Positions 53,241 to 63,041 of a stretch of DNA of 64,000 nt are shown in pieces. Under the pieces are notes generated by a model, which worked only from the letters and a program-made list of their open reading frames with translations, was not told the origin of the DNA and made no database searches. Every line of letters starts with the position of its first letter. The stretch's first letter is position 1. The DNA is from Roseivirga sp. GTDB taxonomy: Bacteria > Bacteroidota > Bacteroidia > Cytophagales > Cyclobacteriaceae. The translations under genes were made by a program, and so were the position numbers. Location of the stretch: NCBI GenBank assembly GCA_021404565.1, contig JAAWWF010000028.1:124001-188000 (forward strand). Reading direction: 5' to 3'.

Positions 53241-54569
53241 ATGACTATGAAACGACTCAATTTTTTACCGCTCGCCCTTCTGTTTTTTGCCTTGATGGCT
53301 TGTGATAGCACAGTTAGTACCAAAAGTCCAAGAGAGATGACCGAAGAAGAGGTCATGGAGTATGCCAAAGGAATTCATGAAAGGGTAATCACACTTGATA
53401 CCCACAACGATATCAATACCTCAAACTTTACAGAGGAGACTAACTACACTCAGCGCTTGTCTTCTCAGGTAAACCTGCCTAAGATGGTAGAAGGTGGACT
53501 GGATGTGGCCTGGTTTATTGTCTATACCGGTCAGGGAGCACTTACAGAAGAAGGTTTTGCCCGTGCCTATGAAAATGCGGATGACAAGTTTAAGGCCATT
53601 CACAGGCTTTGTGAAGAGTTGGCACCGGATCAGATCGAGCTGGCGCTTACCTCTGACGATGTAAGGCGTATCAATGCTGCCGGTAAGAAAATAGCGATGA
53701 TAGGCATTGAAAACGGATACCCCGTTGGTAACGACATTAGCCGTGTAAAGGAGTTTTATGATCGTGGTGCCCGATATATGTCGCTGGCCCACAATGGCCA
53801 TAGCCAGTTGAGCGATTCTAATACCGGTGAAAGAGATAGCGTTTGGTTACACAATGGTTTGAGTGATCTGGGAAGAGAAGTGATTGCAGAAATGAACAAG
53901 TGGGGCATTATGATCGATTTGTCGCACCCCTCCAAGGTGGCCAATATGGAAATGATGCGACTTTCAAAAGCTCCCGTAATTGCTTCACACTCATCGGCCA
54001 GGACCATGAATGATGTAAGCCGAAATCTGGATGATGAGCAACTGATGATGCTCAAAGAGAATGGTGGAGTAGTACAAACCGTAGCTTTCAAGAGCTATGT
54101 CAATACTGATAAAAACCGCGCAAACAGTCAGAAAACAAATGAAATCATAGAAGCCATAGCCAAAGAGCAGGGCTTTGAAGTACTGAGCAGAGCAGATATG
54201 AGAGCCTTAGGGCGTGAGGAACGCCAGGCTTATTTTCAGAAGTACAGAGAGATAAGAGATTCTGCCAAAGATAGAATTGAGAAAGAAGTAAATACTGTAG
54301 CCCCACCGGTGGACGTATCGGATTTTGTGGATCATATTGACTATCTGGTCAAGAAGATTGGGCTTGAGCATGTAGGAATCAGCTCTGATTTTGATGGAGG
54401 TGGAGGTGTATATGGCTGGAATGATGCCTCAGAAACCTTTAATGTAACCCTGGAGCTCGTTAAAAGAGGCTATACAGAAGAGCAGATTGGTTTGATGTGG
54501 AGTGGCAACTTACTCAGAGTACTGGATGAAGTACAGGCTGTTGCCAAACAGATTCAGGCCGGAGAATAG
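53241..54569 (+). CDS. Lipoprotein membrane dipeptidase, M19 family
   Basis: A 442-residue lipoprotein (MTMKRLNFLPLALLFFALMAC, lipobox LMAC; a second ATG at 53247 is also possible). The renal-dipeptidase-like (M19) fold shows the metal ligands: DTHNDI (HxD), IGIENGYPVG (bridging Glu), HNGHSQLSDS, DLSHPS and ASHSSAR. M19 enzymes cleave dipeptides, often with a D-residue at the C side, in the periplasm or on the surface. It stands alone, flanked on both sides by copies of one dispersed repeat. Confidence 0.9.
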   Translation: MTMKRLNFLPLALLFFALMACDSTVSTKSPREMTEEEVMEYAKGIHERVITLDTHNDINTSNFTEETNYTQRLSSQVNLPKMVEGGLDVAWFIVYTGQGALTEEGFARAYENADDKFKAIHRLCEELAPDQIELALTSDDVRRINAAGKKIAMIGIENGYPVGNDISRVKEFYDRGARYMSLAHNGHSQLSDSNTGERDSVWLHNGLSDLGREVIAEMNKWGIMIDLSHPSKVANMEMMRLSKAPVIASHSSARTMNDVSRNLDDEQLMMLKENGGVVQTVAFKSYVNTDKNRANSQKTNEIIEAIAKEQGFEVLSRADMRALGREERQAYFQKYREIRDSAKDRIEKEVNTVAPPVDVSDFVDHIDYLVKKIGLEHVGISSDFDGGGGVYGWNDASETFNVTLELVKRGYTEEQIGLMWSGNLLRVLDEVQAVAKQIQAGE

Positions 54570-54660
54570 GCAGCAGGACTACGGGAATTGACGATTCATT
54601 AAGCATTATACTGATTGTTTTGAAAAACCATAGTTCTATGACATATGCATGCTTATTACT

Positions 54661-54834
54661 CCCAGGAGGGGGAGTGAACCGAAAATAGAGCGAAATACAA
54701 GTTGGTTGGATTTGGCACGCGCGGGATATGCGGGTAAAAACCGAACTTGGATTTGGTATTTTCGGAAAGGGTTCCTGCCTGCCAGAGTACCTCAGTACGC
54801 GCGGCACGGTTTGGTCCTTTTTGACCTCAAAAAG
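54661..54834 (+). repeat. Dispersed intergenic repeat, copy 2 (with hairpin)
   Basis: Second copy of the element at 52956, same orientation: core at 54690-54725 and second core at 54746-54773. It has an extra stretch of about 35 bases (54774-54810) absent from copy 1. The end is again an inverted repeat, CTTTTTGA/TCAAAAAG (54817-54824 and 54827-54834), with different bases but the same pairing, which suggests that the hairpin matters. The 431-base gap (54570-55000) holds nothing else but a weak hairpin near 54897. Confidence 0.7.
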
Positions 54835-54892
54835 CGACAAAGAAGGTTCTCGAAACAGAGCCATCAGGCTTAACAACTAAAAATAGTAAGTG

Positions 54893-54919
54893 TAAAAGGA
54901 GTCAAAATGTATAACTCCT
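54893..54919 (-). terminator. Weak hairpin terminator downstream of helical-repeat gene
   Basis: Read on the minus strand, AGGAGT (54914-54919) pairs with ACTCCT (54897-54902) across 11 bases and is followed by TTTA. It lies about 80 bases past the stop of the minus-strand gene at 55001. Confidence 0.4.
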
Positions 54920-55000
54920 GAGAAGTACAGACTGACCCTTGGTTAAGAACTGTTGGGGTTTGGCCACCTGGTCCCTAGCGGAATAAAGAGTGATGGTTAG

Positions 55001-56539
55001 TTAACCTTCCTGCACCTTACGCCTTACAATCTCAGAAAAAGGCTTTCCTTCAATCTTGGCATCCAGATAACTGATAATATCGAAGTATAGCAGCGGTTTT
55101 GACTGATATTTATCCTCCTTTAATAGTTCCAGCCTGGTCTTCAGGCCGCTGAAACCGCGTTTAATATCCTGAGGATAAATATTGCCGAGGTTGTTTATAA
55201 ACTCCAGAATTGCCACCTGAAAATCTCCCAGGTTTTCCTGTTGCTTCAGGTAGGCATAGGCTGTTCTGATTTTTCGTTCCAGCCGCTCTTCATCCGCTTG
55301 CTCGTAGTAAATAATCAACCTCACCACCCGGGCAAAACCCTTCAGGTCACTTCTGAGGTTGCCTTTATCATTGATTACATTATTTACCAGATCCAGTGCT
55401 CTCTCATAATCATTAAGAGCAAAAAAGTAGATCGCAGCCTTATAGTTAATAATCAACAAGGTGTGTCGGTCCATAAACTCCTTGTGTACATCTACTGCTT
55501 CCAGTGTGTCTTCCACTGCGGACAGCTGCTCCCTGAAATTGGCATGGATAAAGATGGCATTGAATAACTGAATAGCCCGGTATTTGGTCAGAAGTAAAAC
55601 CGTGTTGCTTGCAAGGGCGGGAGTCTGCTGATCAAAAGTAAGCAGCCTGCTATAGTACTTGTCGAAATACTCCTTGTCATTAGCCCTGAAAGCAGATTGT
55701 AAGAGACGGTTAAGCCCTTTGAGAAAGGCTGCTCTTCGTTTGTTATCCATTTGCGTGGACTCAAAGAGATTCACCCATTTTTCAGCATACTGTGTACAGC
55801 TTTCAAAATCATAGGTCAGGTAGGCATACCAGTATTGAGCACGGTAAAGATAAAACTGCTCATTAAAGGCCAGTGTTGCCTCATCATAACCGGCCAGGTC
55901 TTTGCCAAAGGTATCTTCGAGATCAAGTCGCTCTTGCTCGTTTTTTATCACACCCTTTTCTATGAATCGCGCCTTTAGCTTTATGGCTACCGAGAAGAAA
56001 TGTTGTACCCGACCAAAACGGCTCATTGACTCCTCCGTTTGGACATCCATCTCCTTGACCTGATCTGCTTCCAGATCGAACACCTGCTGGGAACGGATTT
56101 GCTTCTCATAGTCTAGTAGAGAAAGCTGAAAAAGGTCTTTGCGATACTGTCCGGTTACATTTTTTGCACGATTGAGTAGTCGCAGGCTTTGGTCGTAAAG
56201 CCCCTTTTTATAGAGCAAACGGATATAATCGAGTTGTTCTCTGAGCTGTATGTCTATGTCGTGATTCAGATAACTTTGTCTCAGGCTGGCCAGCAGTTCC
56301 TTGTACAAATGAGCTTTCTGGTTAGAAAACTGAGGCTTGCTTACATTAGGTAGTTTTTTGAGAATGGCAGCCTCATCATAGCGTGTCATTCTCTCCATGA
56401 TATCGAAAAGCCTGACAAATTTGGCGCTGGACGTATCACCACTTCGTCTGGCATATAGTTTAAAACTCCGCTTCTCTGCTTTGGTAAGAGAATGGATAAG
56501 ATCAAATAGTAATCGTTCTCCGCTATTCTTTTTGGACAT
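55001..56539 (-). CDS. Helical-repeat (TPR-like) protein of unknown function
   Basis: A 512-residue, almost wholly helical cytosolic protein. The opening block LLFDLIHSLTKAEKRSFKLYARR and the phrase ILKKLPNVSKPQFSNQKAHLYKELLASLRQSY belong to a conserved Bacteroidota family of unknown role. Later repeats of paired helices (for example GLYDQSLRLLNRAKNV, NDYERALDLVNNVIND) look like TPR units. No catalytic motif is seen. It is divergent from gltB across about 207 bases. Confidence 0.6.
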   Translation of the reverse strand: MSKKNSGERLLFDLIHSLTKAEKRSFKLYARRSGDTSSAKFVRLFDIMERMTRYDEAAILKKLPNVSKPQFSNQKAHLYKELLASLRQSYLNHDIDIQLREQLDYIRLLYKKGLYDQSLRLLNRAKNVTGQYRKDLFQLSLLDYEKQIRSQQVFDLEADQVKEMDVQTEESMSRFGRVQHFFSVAIKLKARFIEKGVIKNEQERLDLEDTFGKDLAGYDEATLAFNEQFYLYRAQYWYAYLTYDFESCTQYAEKWVNLFESTQMDNKRRAAFLKGLNRLLQSAFRANDKEYFDKYYSRLLTFDQQTPALASNTVLLLTKYRAIQLFNAIFIHANFREQLSAVEDTLEAVDVHKEFMDRHTLLIINYKAAIYFFALNDYERALDLVNNVINDKGNLRSDLKGFARVVRLIIYYEQADEERLERKIRTAYAYLKQQENLGDFQVAILEFINNLGNIYPQDIKRGFSGLKTRLELLKEDKYQSKPLLYFDIISYLDAKIEGKPFSEIVRRKVQEG

Positions 56540-56746
56540 ACAAGAAAAAATGAACGTAAGTATTTGTTTTTAAGCTATTTACGAAAGGAATGGAGCGTTT
56601 TGAGCCTCATAGACTCAAGCCGTTTACGTCTGATTCCGAGGCTGAAATTAGATAATTTCATCATATCAAAATAAGAATCCAGACTCTTTTTTGGGGATTG
56701 AAAAAGTTCTTTTTGTCAAACCCTGTGAAAGATTAAGCATCGATAT

Positions 56747-59700
56747 ATGACGAAAGGACTTTATTCATCAGCCTTTGAAAAAGATGCCTGTGGCATTGGC
56801 TTCATTGCGCAAATAAACAATATACCTTCTCATCAAACCATACAGGATGGCCTTACCATGCTCAAAAACATGGAGCATCGTGGAGGCGTAGCAGCCGATG
56901 GCGAGACAGGTGATGGTGCCGGTATACTTACCCAAATACCCCTTCAGTATTTCAAGCGAGAGGCGCTCAAAGAGGGCGTGATTTTACCGGAAGCAGGAGG
57001 CTACGGTGTGGGTATGGTCTTTATGCCCAATGATCCAGATAAAATCGAAAAGGGCCTTCATCTGATAGACACTGTAATTAGTGAAATGGGCCTGAGAAAC
57101 GTTTGGGTACGCAAGGTGCCTGTTGCCAGCGATAAAATAGGTAAAGTAGCGAGGGCCACTGAACCCAAAGTTTTCCAGGTTTTCATCAAGGCAAACGAAC
57201 TATCTGTTAACGAACTGGAACGTAAGCTATTTGTTTTAAGGAAGTTATGTCAGAAACGAGCCGATGATATACTTAACGATTCAGACTTTTATATCTGCTC
57301 TTGTTCCACCAAAACCATTGTATACAAAGGTGAACTCAGAACCTGGCAGTTAAACGATTACTATCTGGACCTGAATGATGAGCTTTTTCAATCGGCCATT
57401 TCCATTGTTCATTCACGTTTTTCTACCAATACGTTTCCTGAATGGAAACTGGCACAGCCTTTCCGTTTTGTGGCTCATAATGGAGAAATCAATACTATCA
57501 AGGGTAATATAAACAAAATGCTCTCCAAGCAGGGCCTGTTGGAATCTACCTATTTTACGGCTGAAGAAATTGACCTGCTTTTACCCATTTGTAATGCTGA
57601 ATTTTCTGATTCCGCTAACCTTGATCTGGCGGTTGAGCTATTGGTAAGAGGGGGCAGAAGCATAGAGCATGTAATGACCATGCTGGTGCCTCCTGCATGG
57701 ACCAAAGACAATTTGCCTCGTGATATGCGCTCTTTCTTTGAGTATCATACCATGATGATGGAACCCTGGGATGGTCCCGCAGCACTCTGTTTTACTGATG
57801 GAACCAAGATTGGGGCCAGTATCGACAGAAACGGGCTAAGGCCCACACGTTATGCACTCACCAAAGACAATCGCATTATTTTCGCCTCTGAAACAGGTGT
57901 ACTCGACCTCAACCCTGAGGACGTTACCTACCGGGGTAAACTAGAGCCTGGTAAAATGGTGCTCGTGGACCTTGAAGCACAAACGATCAAGCGTGATTCA
58001 GAGATTAAACCCGCATTGGCTGCCGCTAAACCCTACCGTCAATGGCTGGAAAGACACCTTTTACGTCAGGAGGACTTTTTTCAGGGAGTGCAGGACCGAT
58101 GGAAAATCCATACCAAAAATGACCTGCTAAAAGCTCAGCTTACTTTTGGATACTCCAGGGAAGACCTCAAGTTCATACTGGATCCGATGTCCAGAAATGC
58201 CAACGAGCCCATTGGTTCTATGGGTAACGACACGCCTCTGGCAGTTTTTGCCAAAAGAAACGCACATATATCTAATTACTTCAAACAACTGTTTGCGCAG
58301 GTGAGTAATCCTGCCATCGATCCAATACGCGAAAGAGCGGTCATGTCTTTGCGTACCTACCTGGGTAGCTCTCACAATCTTTTCAACCAAAAGGAGGGAC
58401 ACGCCAGAAAACTGAGAATCGGTCAACCTATACTAACTCCGGCACAGCTGGCTAAGGTGAAAGCCATAGGAGATTATGGTTTTAAATCGCATACATTAAA
58501 GGCGCTGTATATCTCAGATTTCGAAAGCCTGAAGGACGCCATTCAGCGTATCAGCCATGAGGCAGAAGACATGGTTCGATCAGGGGTCAATCTGTTAGTT
58601 ATTTCCAACAGATTAACCTATGATGATTTCGTGCCGATTCCATCTTTGCTGATTACCGGGGCTGTGCATCATCATTTACTCGCCATGGGTCTCAGGGCCA
58701 GAGTGAGCCTTATCATTGAGGCTGGAGATGCCCTGGAAACGCATCATTTTGCCACACTTATTGGCAACGGAGCAAGCGCCATTTGCCCGTATTTGGCTTT
58801 CGACTCAATCATCGGCAGTCAGTCACAGGCCAGCCCAGCGCAGAAGGATGAGCTTATTGCTAATTACATTGCAGCGATTGGCTATGGCCTCAGGAAAATC
58901 CTTTCCAAAATGGGCATATGTACCATCGTATCGTATGAAGGTGCTCAGATTTTTGAGGTACTCGGGCTGGATAGAGAAGTAATTGACCTTTGCTTTGGTA
59001 CTATTACCAACAGGCTTTCCGGAAAAGGCTTCAAACAGCTAGAAGCTGAGATTCTTGATAACCACAAGCTTGCCCTTAGGAGAGATACTTATAAAGCACT
59101 ACCGGATGGAGGGCTGTACCAATGGAGGGTAGAAGGAGAAAAGCACCTGTTCAATCCTAAAACCATTCACTTACTTCAAAAATCTACGCGTGGCGCTGAT
59201 TATCAGCTGTTCAAAGAATATGCACAGGTCATCAACCAACAGGAAAAGGAGAATGTCACCTTAAGAAGCCTCTTTGATTTCAAGGAGGGGAATTCCATTC
59301 CGCTGGAGGAAGTAGAACCGATAGAAAACATTTTAAAGCGCTTTAGCACCGGGGCCATGTCCTTCGGCTCCATTTCTGAAGAAGCTCACACCACTATTGC
59401 CAAGGCCATGAACCTTATTGGTGGTAAATCAAATAGTGGTGAGGGGGGAGAAGATGCCGTTCGCTTTACTCCAGGAGCAGACGGATTGCTCGCAAGGTCT
59501 GCTATCAAACAGGTAGCCTCAGGTCGTTTTGGGGTTACAGCTCATTATCTTTCCAATGCAGATGAGATTCAGATAAAGGTAGCCCAGGGTGCCAAACCTG
59601 GTGAAGGTGGCCAGCTACCAGGCTTAAAGGTAGATAAAAACATTGCACGTATCAGACACTCCACTCCGGGTGTCACACTGATCTCGCCACCACCACATCA

Positions 59701-61222
59701 TGATATTTATTCTATTGAAGACCTGGCTCAACTGATCTACGATCTTAAGAACACCAATTCTGCAGCCGATATCAATGTAAAGCTGGTCTCAGAAGCCGGT
59801 GTGGGTACCATTGCTGCTGGTGTGGCCAAAGCCAATGCCGATGCTATCCTGATCTCCGGTCACGATGGAGGTACAGGAGCCAGTCCTCTAAGCTCTATTC
59901 ATCATGCAGGTATTCCCTGGGAGATAGGCCTGGCTGAAGCACATCAAACCCTTATGAAGAACAATCTCCGAAATCGTGTGAGATTGCAAACAGACGGTCA
60001 GATCAAAACTGCCCGAGACCTGGCCATTGCTGCTATACTCGGTGCTGAAGAATGGGGAGTGGCCACGGCAGTGTTGGTGGTAGAAGGCTGTATCATGATG
60101 CGTAAATGTCATTTAAACACATGTCCTGTTGGAGTTGCAACACAGAACCCTGATTTACGCAAGCTCTTCACGGGTAAGGTAGAAGATATCGTCAATTTCT
60201 TCAGGTTTATGTCCATGGAGCTTAGAGAAATCATGGCTTCGGTTGGAGTACGATCAGTCAACGAACTGGTCGGTCGTACAGATCTGCTGAGCTATAACCG
60301 CTCAAAAGCCAGTGAAAGAGTAGGTAACCTGGATTTATCACCAATCCTTGAAAATCCATATGCTGAAGACGGCAAGCCTCAATACAAAACCGAGGTACAG
60401 AATCATAAATTAGAAGCAGTGCTGGATCACGAGTTGATCAAACGCTCTGCATTGGCCTTCAAAGATCAAAAGAAAGTACGATTCACAAGCTCAATCAATA
60501 ACCAGAACAGGTCAGTTGGTGCGATGCTTTCAGGGACAGTGGCCAAGCAATTTGGAGCTGAAGGTCTGGCAGAGGATAGCATTGCCATTGAGTTCAAAGG
60601 TACTGCCGGACAGAGTTTCGGAGCCTTTCTTTCCAATGGCGTCTCGTTTGACCTGCAAGGCGAGGCCAACGACTATGTCGGCAAAGGACTTTCGGGTGGA
60701 AAATTGATCGTTTACCCGCATCTCACCAGTGAGTTCAAGGCATCTGAAAATGTAGTTATCGGTAATGTGGCGCTGTATGGGGCCACTTCTGGAGAGCTCT
60801 ATGTCAACGGTAAGGCAGGTGAGCGCTTTGCAGTAAGAAACTCCGGTGCGCATGCAGTGGTGGAAGGTATAGGTGACCATGGCTGCGAGTATATGACAGG
60901 TGGTAGGGTGGTAATTCTGGGAGAAATCGGTAAGAACTTCGCAGCAGGCATGAGTGGTGGAGTGGCTTACGTATATGCCCGAGACTTTAACCTGGAAGCA
61001 CGCTGCAATACGGAATTGGTTGAGTTTGAACGGCCAAGTCGTGAAGATTTCGAGCAGATATTTACCATGCTCGAGAATCATTCCACAGCCGCTCACAGTA
61101 TCAGGGCCTTTGAGATAATGAATGAATGGCAGGAGTACAAACGCTTCTTTATCAAGGTGATACCTACAGAATACAAAAAAGTGCTGGAGCAGCAGCAGGT
61201 AGAAGCAAAAGTGAAAGTTTGA
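56747..61222 (+). CDS. gltB: Glutamate synthase large subunit
   Basis: A 1,491-residue enzyme: glutamine plus 2-oxoglutarate to two glutamates, with GltD, in the cytosol. The class II amidotransferase domain begins after a short propeptide: C15 in DACGIGFIAQ should become the catalytic N-terminal Cys. A central domain follows, then the FMN synthase domain (SFGSISEEAHTTIAKAMNLI, near 870), the 3Fe-4S cluster cysteines in CIMMRKCHLNTCPVGVATQ (1115, 1121, 1126) and the C-terminal GXGXG domain. Full length. Its stop overlaps the start of gltD by one base. Confidence 0.97.
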   Translation: MTKGLYSSAFEKDACGIGFIAQINNIPSHQTIQDGLTMLKNMEHRGGVAADGETGDGAGILTQIPLQYFKREALKEGVILPEAGGYGVGMVFMPNDPDKIEKGLHLIDTVISEMGLRNVWVRKVPVASDKIGKVARATEPKVFQVFIKANELSVNELERKLFVLRKLCQKRADDILNDSDFYICSCSTKTIVYKGELRTWQLNDYYLDLNDELFQSAISIVHSRFSTNTFPEWKLAQPFRFVAHNGEINTIKGNINKMLSKQGLLESTYFTAEEIDLLLPICNAEFSDSANLDLAVELLVRGGRSIEHVMTMLVPPAWTKDNLPRDMRSFFEYHTMMMEPWDGPAALCFTDGTKIGASIDRNGLRPTRYALTKDNRIIFASETGVLDLNPEDVTYRGKLEPGKMVLVDLEAQTIKRDSEIKPALAAAKPYRQWLERHLLRQEDFFQGVQDRWKIHTKNDLLKAQLTFGYSREDLKFILDPMSRNANEPIGSMGNDTPLAVFAKRNAHISNYFKQLFAQVSNPAIDPIRERAVMSLRTYLGSSHNLFNQKEGHARKLRIGQPILTPAQLAKVKAIGDYGFKSHTLKALYISDFESLKDAIQRISHEAEDMVRSGVNLLVISNRLTYDDFVPIPSLLITGAVHHHLLAMGLRARVSLIIEAGDALETHHFATLIGNGASAICPYLAFDSIIGSQSQASPAQKDELIANYIAAIGYGLRKILSKMGICTIVSYEGAQIFEVLGLDREVIDLCFGTITNRLSGKGFKQLEAEILDNHKLALRRDTYKALPDGGLYQWRVEGEKHLFNPKTIHLLQKSTRGADYQLFKEYAQVINQQEKENVTLRSLFDFKEGNSIPLEEVEPIENILKRFSTGAMSFGSISEEAHTTIAKAMNLIGGKSNSGEGGEDAVRFTPGADGLLARSAIKQVASGRFGVTAHYLSNADEIQIKVAQGAKPGEGGQLPGLKVDKNIARIRHSTPGVTLISPPPHHDIYSIEDLAQLIYDLKNTNSAADINVKLVSEAGVGTIAAGVAKANADAILISGHDGGTGASPLSSIHHAGIPWEIGLAEAHQTLMKNNLRNRVRLQTDGQIKTARDLAIAAILGAEEWGVATAVLVVEGCIMMRKCHLNTCPVGVATQNPDLRKLFTGKVEDIVNFFRFMSMELREIMASVGVRSVNELVGRTDLLSYNRSKASERVGNLDLSPILENPYAEDGKPQYKTEVQNHKLEAVLDHELIKRSALAFKDQKKVRFTSSINNQNRSVGAMLSGTVAKQFGAEGLAEDSIAIEFKGTAGQSFGAFLSNGVSFDLQGEANDYVGKGLSGGKLIVYPHLTSEFKASENVVIGNVALYGATSGELYVNGKAGERFAVRNSGAHAVVEGIGDHGCEYMTGGRVVILGEIGKNFAAGMSGGVAYVYARDFNLEARCNTELVEFERPSREDFEQIFTMLENHSTAAHSIRAFEIMNEWQEYKRFFIKVIPTEYKKVLEQQQVEAKVKV

Positions 61223-62646
61223 TGGGAGACGTAAGAGGATTTTTAAAACACGACAGGATCAAGAAGTCTCATGAGGCTATTGACAAGCGGCTAGGGCATT
61301 ACAATGAGTTTACCAAGTCATGGAAGAAGGAAGAATATACCAATCAGGCATCACGCTGTATGGATTGTGGAATTCCTTTTTGCCATCAGGGTTGTCCTTT
61401 AGGGAATAAAATCCCTGATTTCAACGATGCCGTCTATCGTGACGATTGGAAAGAGGCTTTTCATATACTCAAGTCGACCAATAACTTTCCAGAGTTTACC
61501 GGCCGTATATGTCCGGCACCTTGTGAGGCCTCCTGTGTATTGGGGCTCAACAATGAGGCGGTGAACATCGAGCATATCGAACGTGAAATCATCGAGGTGG
61601 CCTTTGAGCAAGGTTGGGAGCGACCAACAGTCGCCAAGAAAAAAACCTCCAAACGGGTGGCCGTAGTAGGTTCAGGTCCTGCAGGTTTGGCCGCAGCGGA
61701 TGAGCTTTTCAAAATGGGCCATGAGGTGGTGGTGTACGAAAGAGATAAAGAGGCTGGTGGACTGCTACGCTATGGAATCCCGGATTTTAAGCTGAGCAAA
61801 CAGGTAGTTGCCCGTAGAATAGCGCTAATGGAGCAGGCAGGAGTGACCTTTAAAACCGGTCTGGAGATTGGCAAAGATGTCACTGCTAACGAGCTGGAAG
61901 CTCTATACGATGCGGTAGTGCTGTGTACAGGCTCAACCGTGCCCAGAGATTTACCTATCGAAGGCAGAGAGCTCAATGGGGTTCACTATGCCATGGAGTT
62001 TCTTACTCACCAGAACAAGGTAATCAGCGGGGAACTCAAAGCGCTTTCCCCGGAACTGAATGTACATGGTAAGAACGTAGTGGTGATTGGCGGTGGTGAT
62101 ACGGGCGCTGACTGTGTTGGTACTTCCAATCGACAGAGAGCCAATAGTATTACCCAGATCGAACTGTTGGATAAGCCTCCGACCGCCCGGGCACAGGAAA
62201 ACCCCTGGCCTGAATGGCCCATGGTACTCAACACTTCTACTTCGCATGAAGAAGGAGCAGACAGAGAATGGTCGCTACTGACCAAACGCTTTATTGGCGA
62301 TGATACCGGCAAGCTTACAGGTCTGGAAACCGTGAAGATCCAATGGACCGATAAATCAGCCTTTAAGTTTGAAGAAGTGACAGGTTCAAACCAGATTATA
62401 CCCTGTGATAAGGCCTTTCTGGCCATAGGTTTCGTTCACACGCAAAAGAAGGGTGTGGTGGAGCAGTTTGATCTTGAACTGGATAGCAGGGGCAATATAA
62501 AATGCCAAAAGTTTCAAAGCTCAAAGCCACATGTGTTTGCAGCCGGTGATAACCGCAGAGGACAATCGCTGGTGGTATGGGCCATAGCCGAGGGTAGGAA
62601 GGCTGCCATGGCTGTGGACAATTTTTTAGTAGAAGTGGAAGTGTAG
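61222..62646 (+). CDS. gltD: Glutamate synthase small subunit
   Basis: A 474-residue partner of GltB that takes electrons from NADPH (or NADH) and passes them by FAD and two 4Fe-4S clusters. The start ATG at 61222 overlaps the gltB stop by one base; an in-frame ATG at 61126 would add 32 residues. Cysteine clusters are CMDCGIPFCHQGCPLG and CPAPCEASCVLG, the FAD motif is VVGSGPAGLAAADEL, the NAD(P) motif is VVIGGGDTGADC, and the closing FAD block is VFAAGDNRRGQSLVVWAIAEGR. Complete and ordinary. Confidence 0.97.
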   Translation: MGDVRGFLKHDRIKKSHEAIDKRLGHYNEFTKSWKKEEYTNQASRCMDCGIPFCHQGCPLGNKIPDFNDAVYRDDWKEAFHILKSTNNFPEFTGRICPAPCEASCVLGLNNEAVNIEHIEREIIEVAFEQGWERPTVAKKKTSKRVAVVGSGPAGLAAADELFKMGHEVVVYERDKEAGGLLRYGIPDFKLSKQVVARRIALMEQAGVTFKTGLEIGKDVTANELEALYDAVVLCTGSTVPRDLPIEGRELNGVHYAMEFLTHQNKVISGELKALSPELNVHGKNVVVIGGGDTGADCVGTSNRQRANSITQIELLDKPPTARAQENPWPEWPMVLNTSTSHEEGADREWSLLTKRFIGDDTGKLTGLETVKIQWTDKSAFKFEEVTGSNQIIPCDKAFLAIGFVHTQKKGVVEQFDLELDSRGNIKCQKFQSSKPHVFAAGDNRRGQSLVVWAIAEGRKAAMAVDNFLVEVEV

Positions 62647-63041
62647 AATTTCCCATTCTTCAGGACAGCGGCTTGCCGTCTAAGGAAGTTATAGAGGGCC
62701 TGCCGGGAAGGGAAGGAGAGTTACTCAAAATACCTCTTAGTGGTAGTTTAAGAAGACAGGTTCGTGTCGTTTCGATGCGGACCTTCTTTGTTTAATATCA
62801 TGTCAAAAAAGCGTTAGACATCTGGTGTATAGACTGTTACAGGGTTTTCTTCTTTCAAGCTTTTAATGAGTTTGTTTCTTGTTTTATACAAAATAAGTCT
62901 ATCATTATTTTTAGTAGTTATGTGTTTTATTAACTATATTGATAATACACAAAATTTATCTGCTTAATTACCATTTTTTTTATTGATTTAAGGTTTGAGC
63001 CTCGGGTTTTGTGTGAATAGCCGAATTAAACACTAAATACT
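62647..63041. other. Gene-free stretch upstream of a secreted protein
   Basis: Some 395 bases with no credible gene. The first third is GC-rich with no clear terminator; the part from about 62860 is very AT-rich (runs of T, TTTATTAACTATATTG), as expected for the promoter and leader of the gene at 63042. No exact -33/-7 match was found. Confidence 0.4.

Noticed and set aside
54514-54876. Open frame of 120 codons on the minus strand overlapping the dipeptidase end
   Set aside because: It runs through repeat copy 2 and the end of a real gene on the other strand; composition is not protein-like.
61126-61221. Upstream extension of gltD inside gltB
   Set aside because: The ATG at 61222 starts at the family N-terminus MGDVRGF and the extra 32 residues are gltB in another frame.
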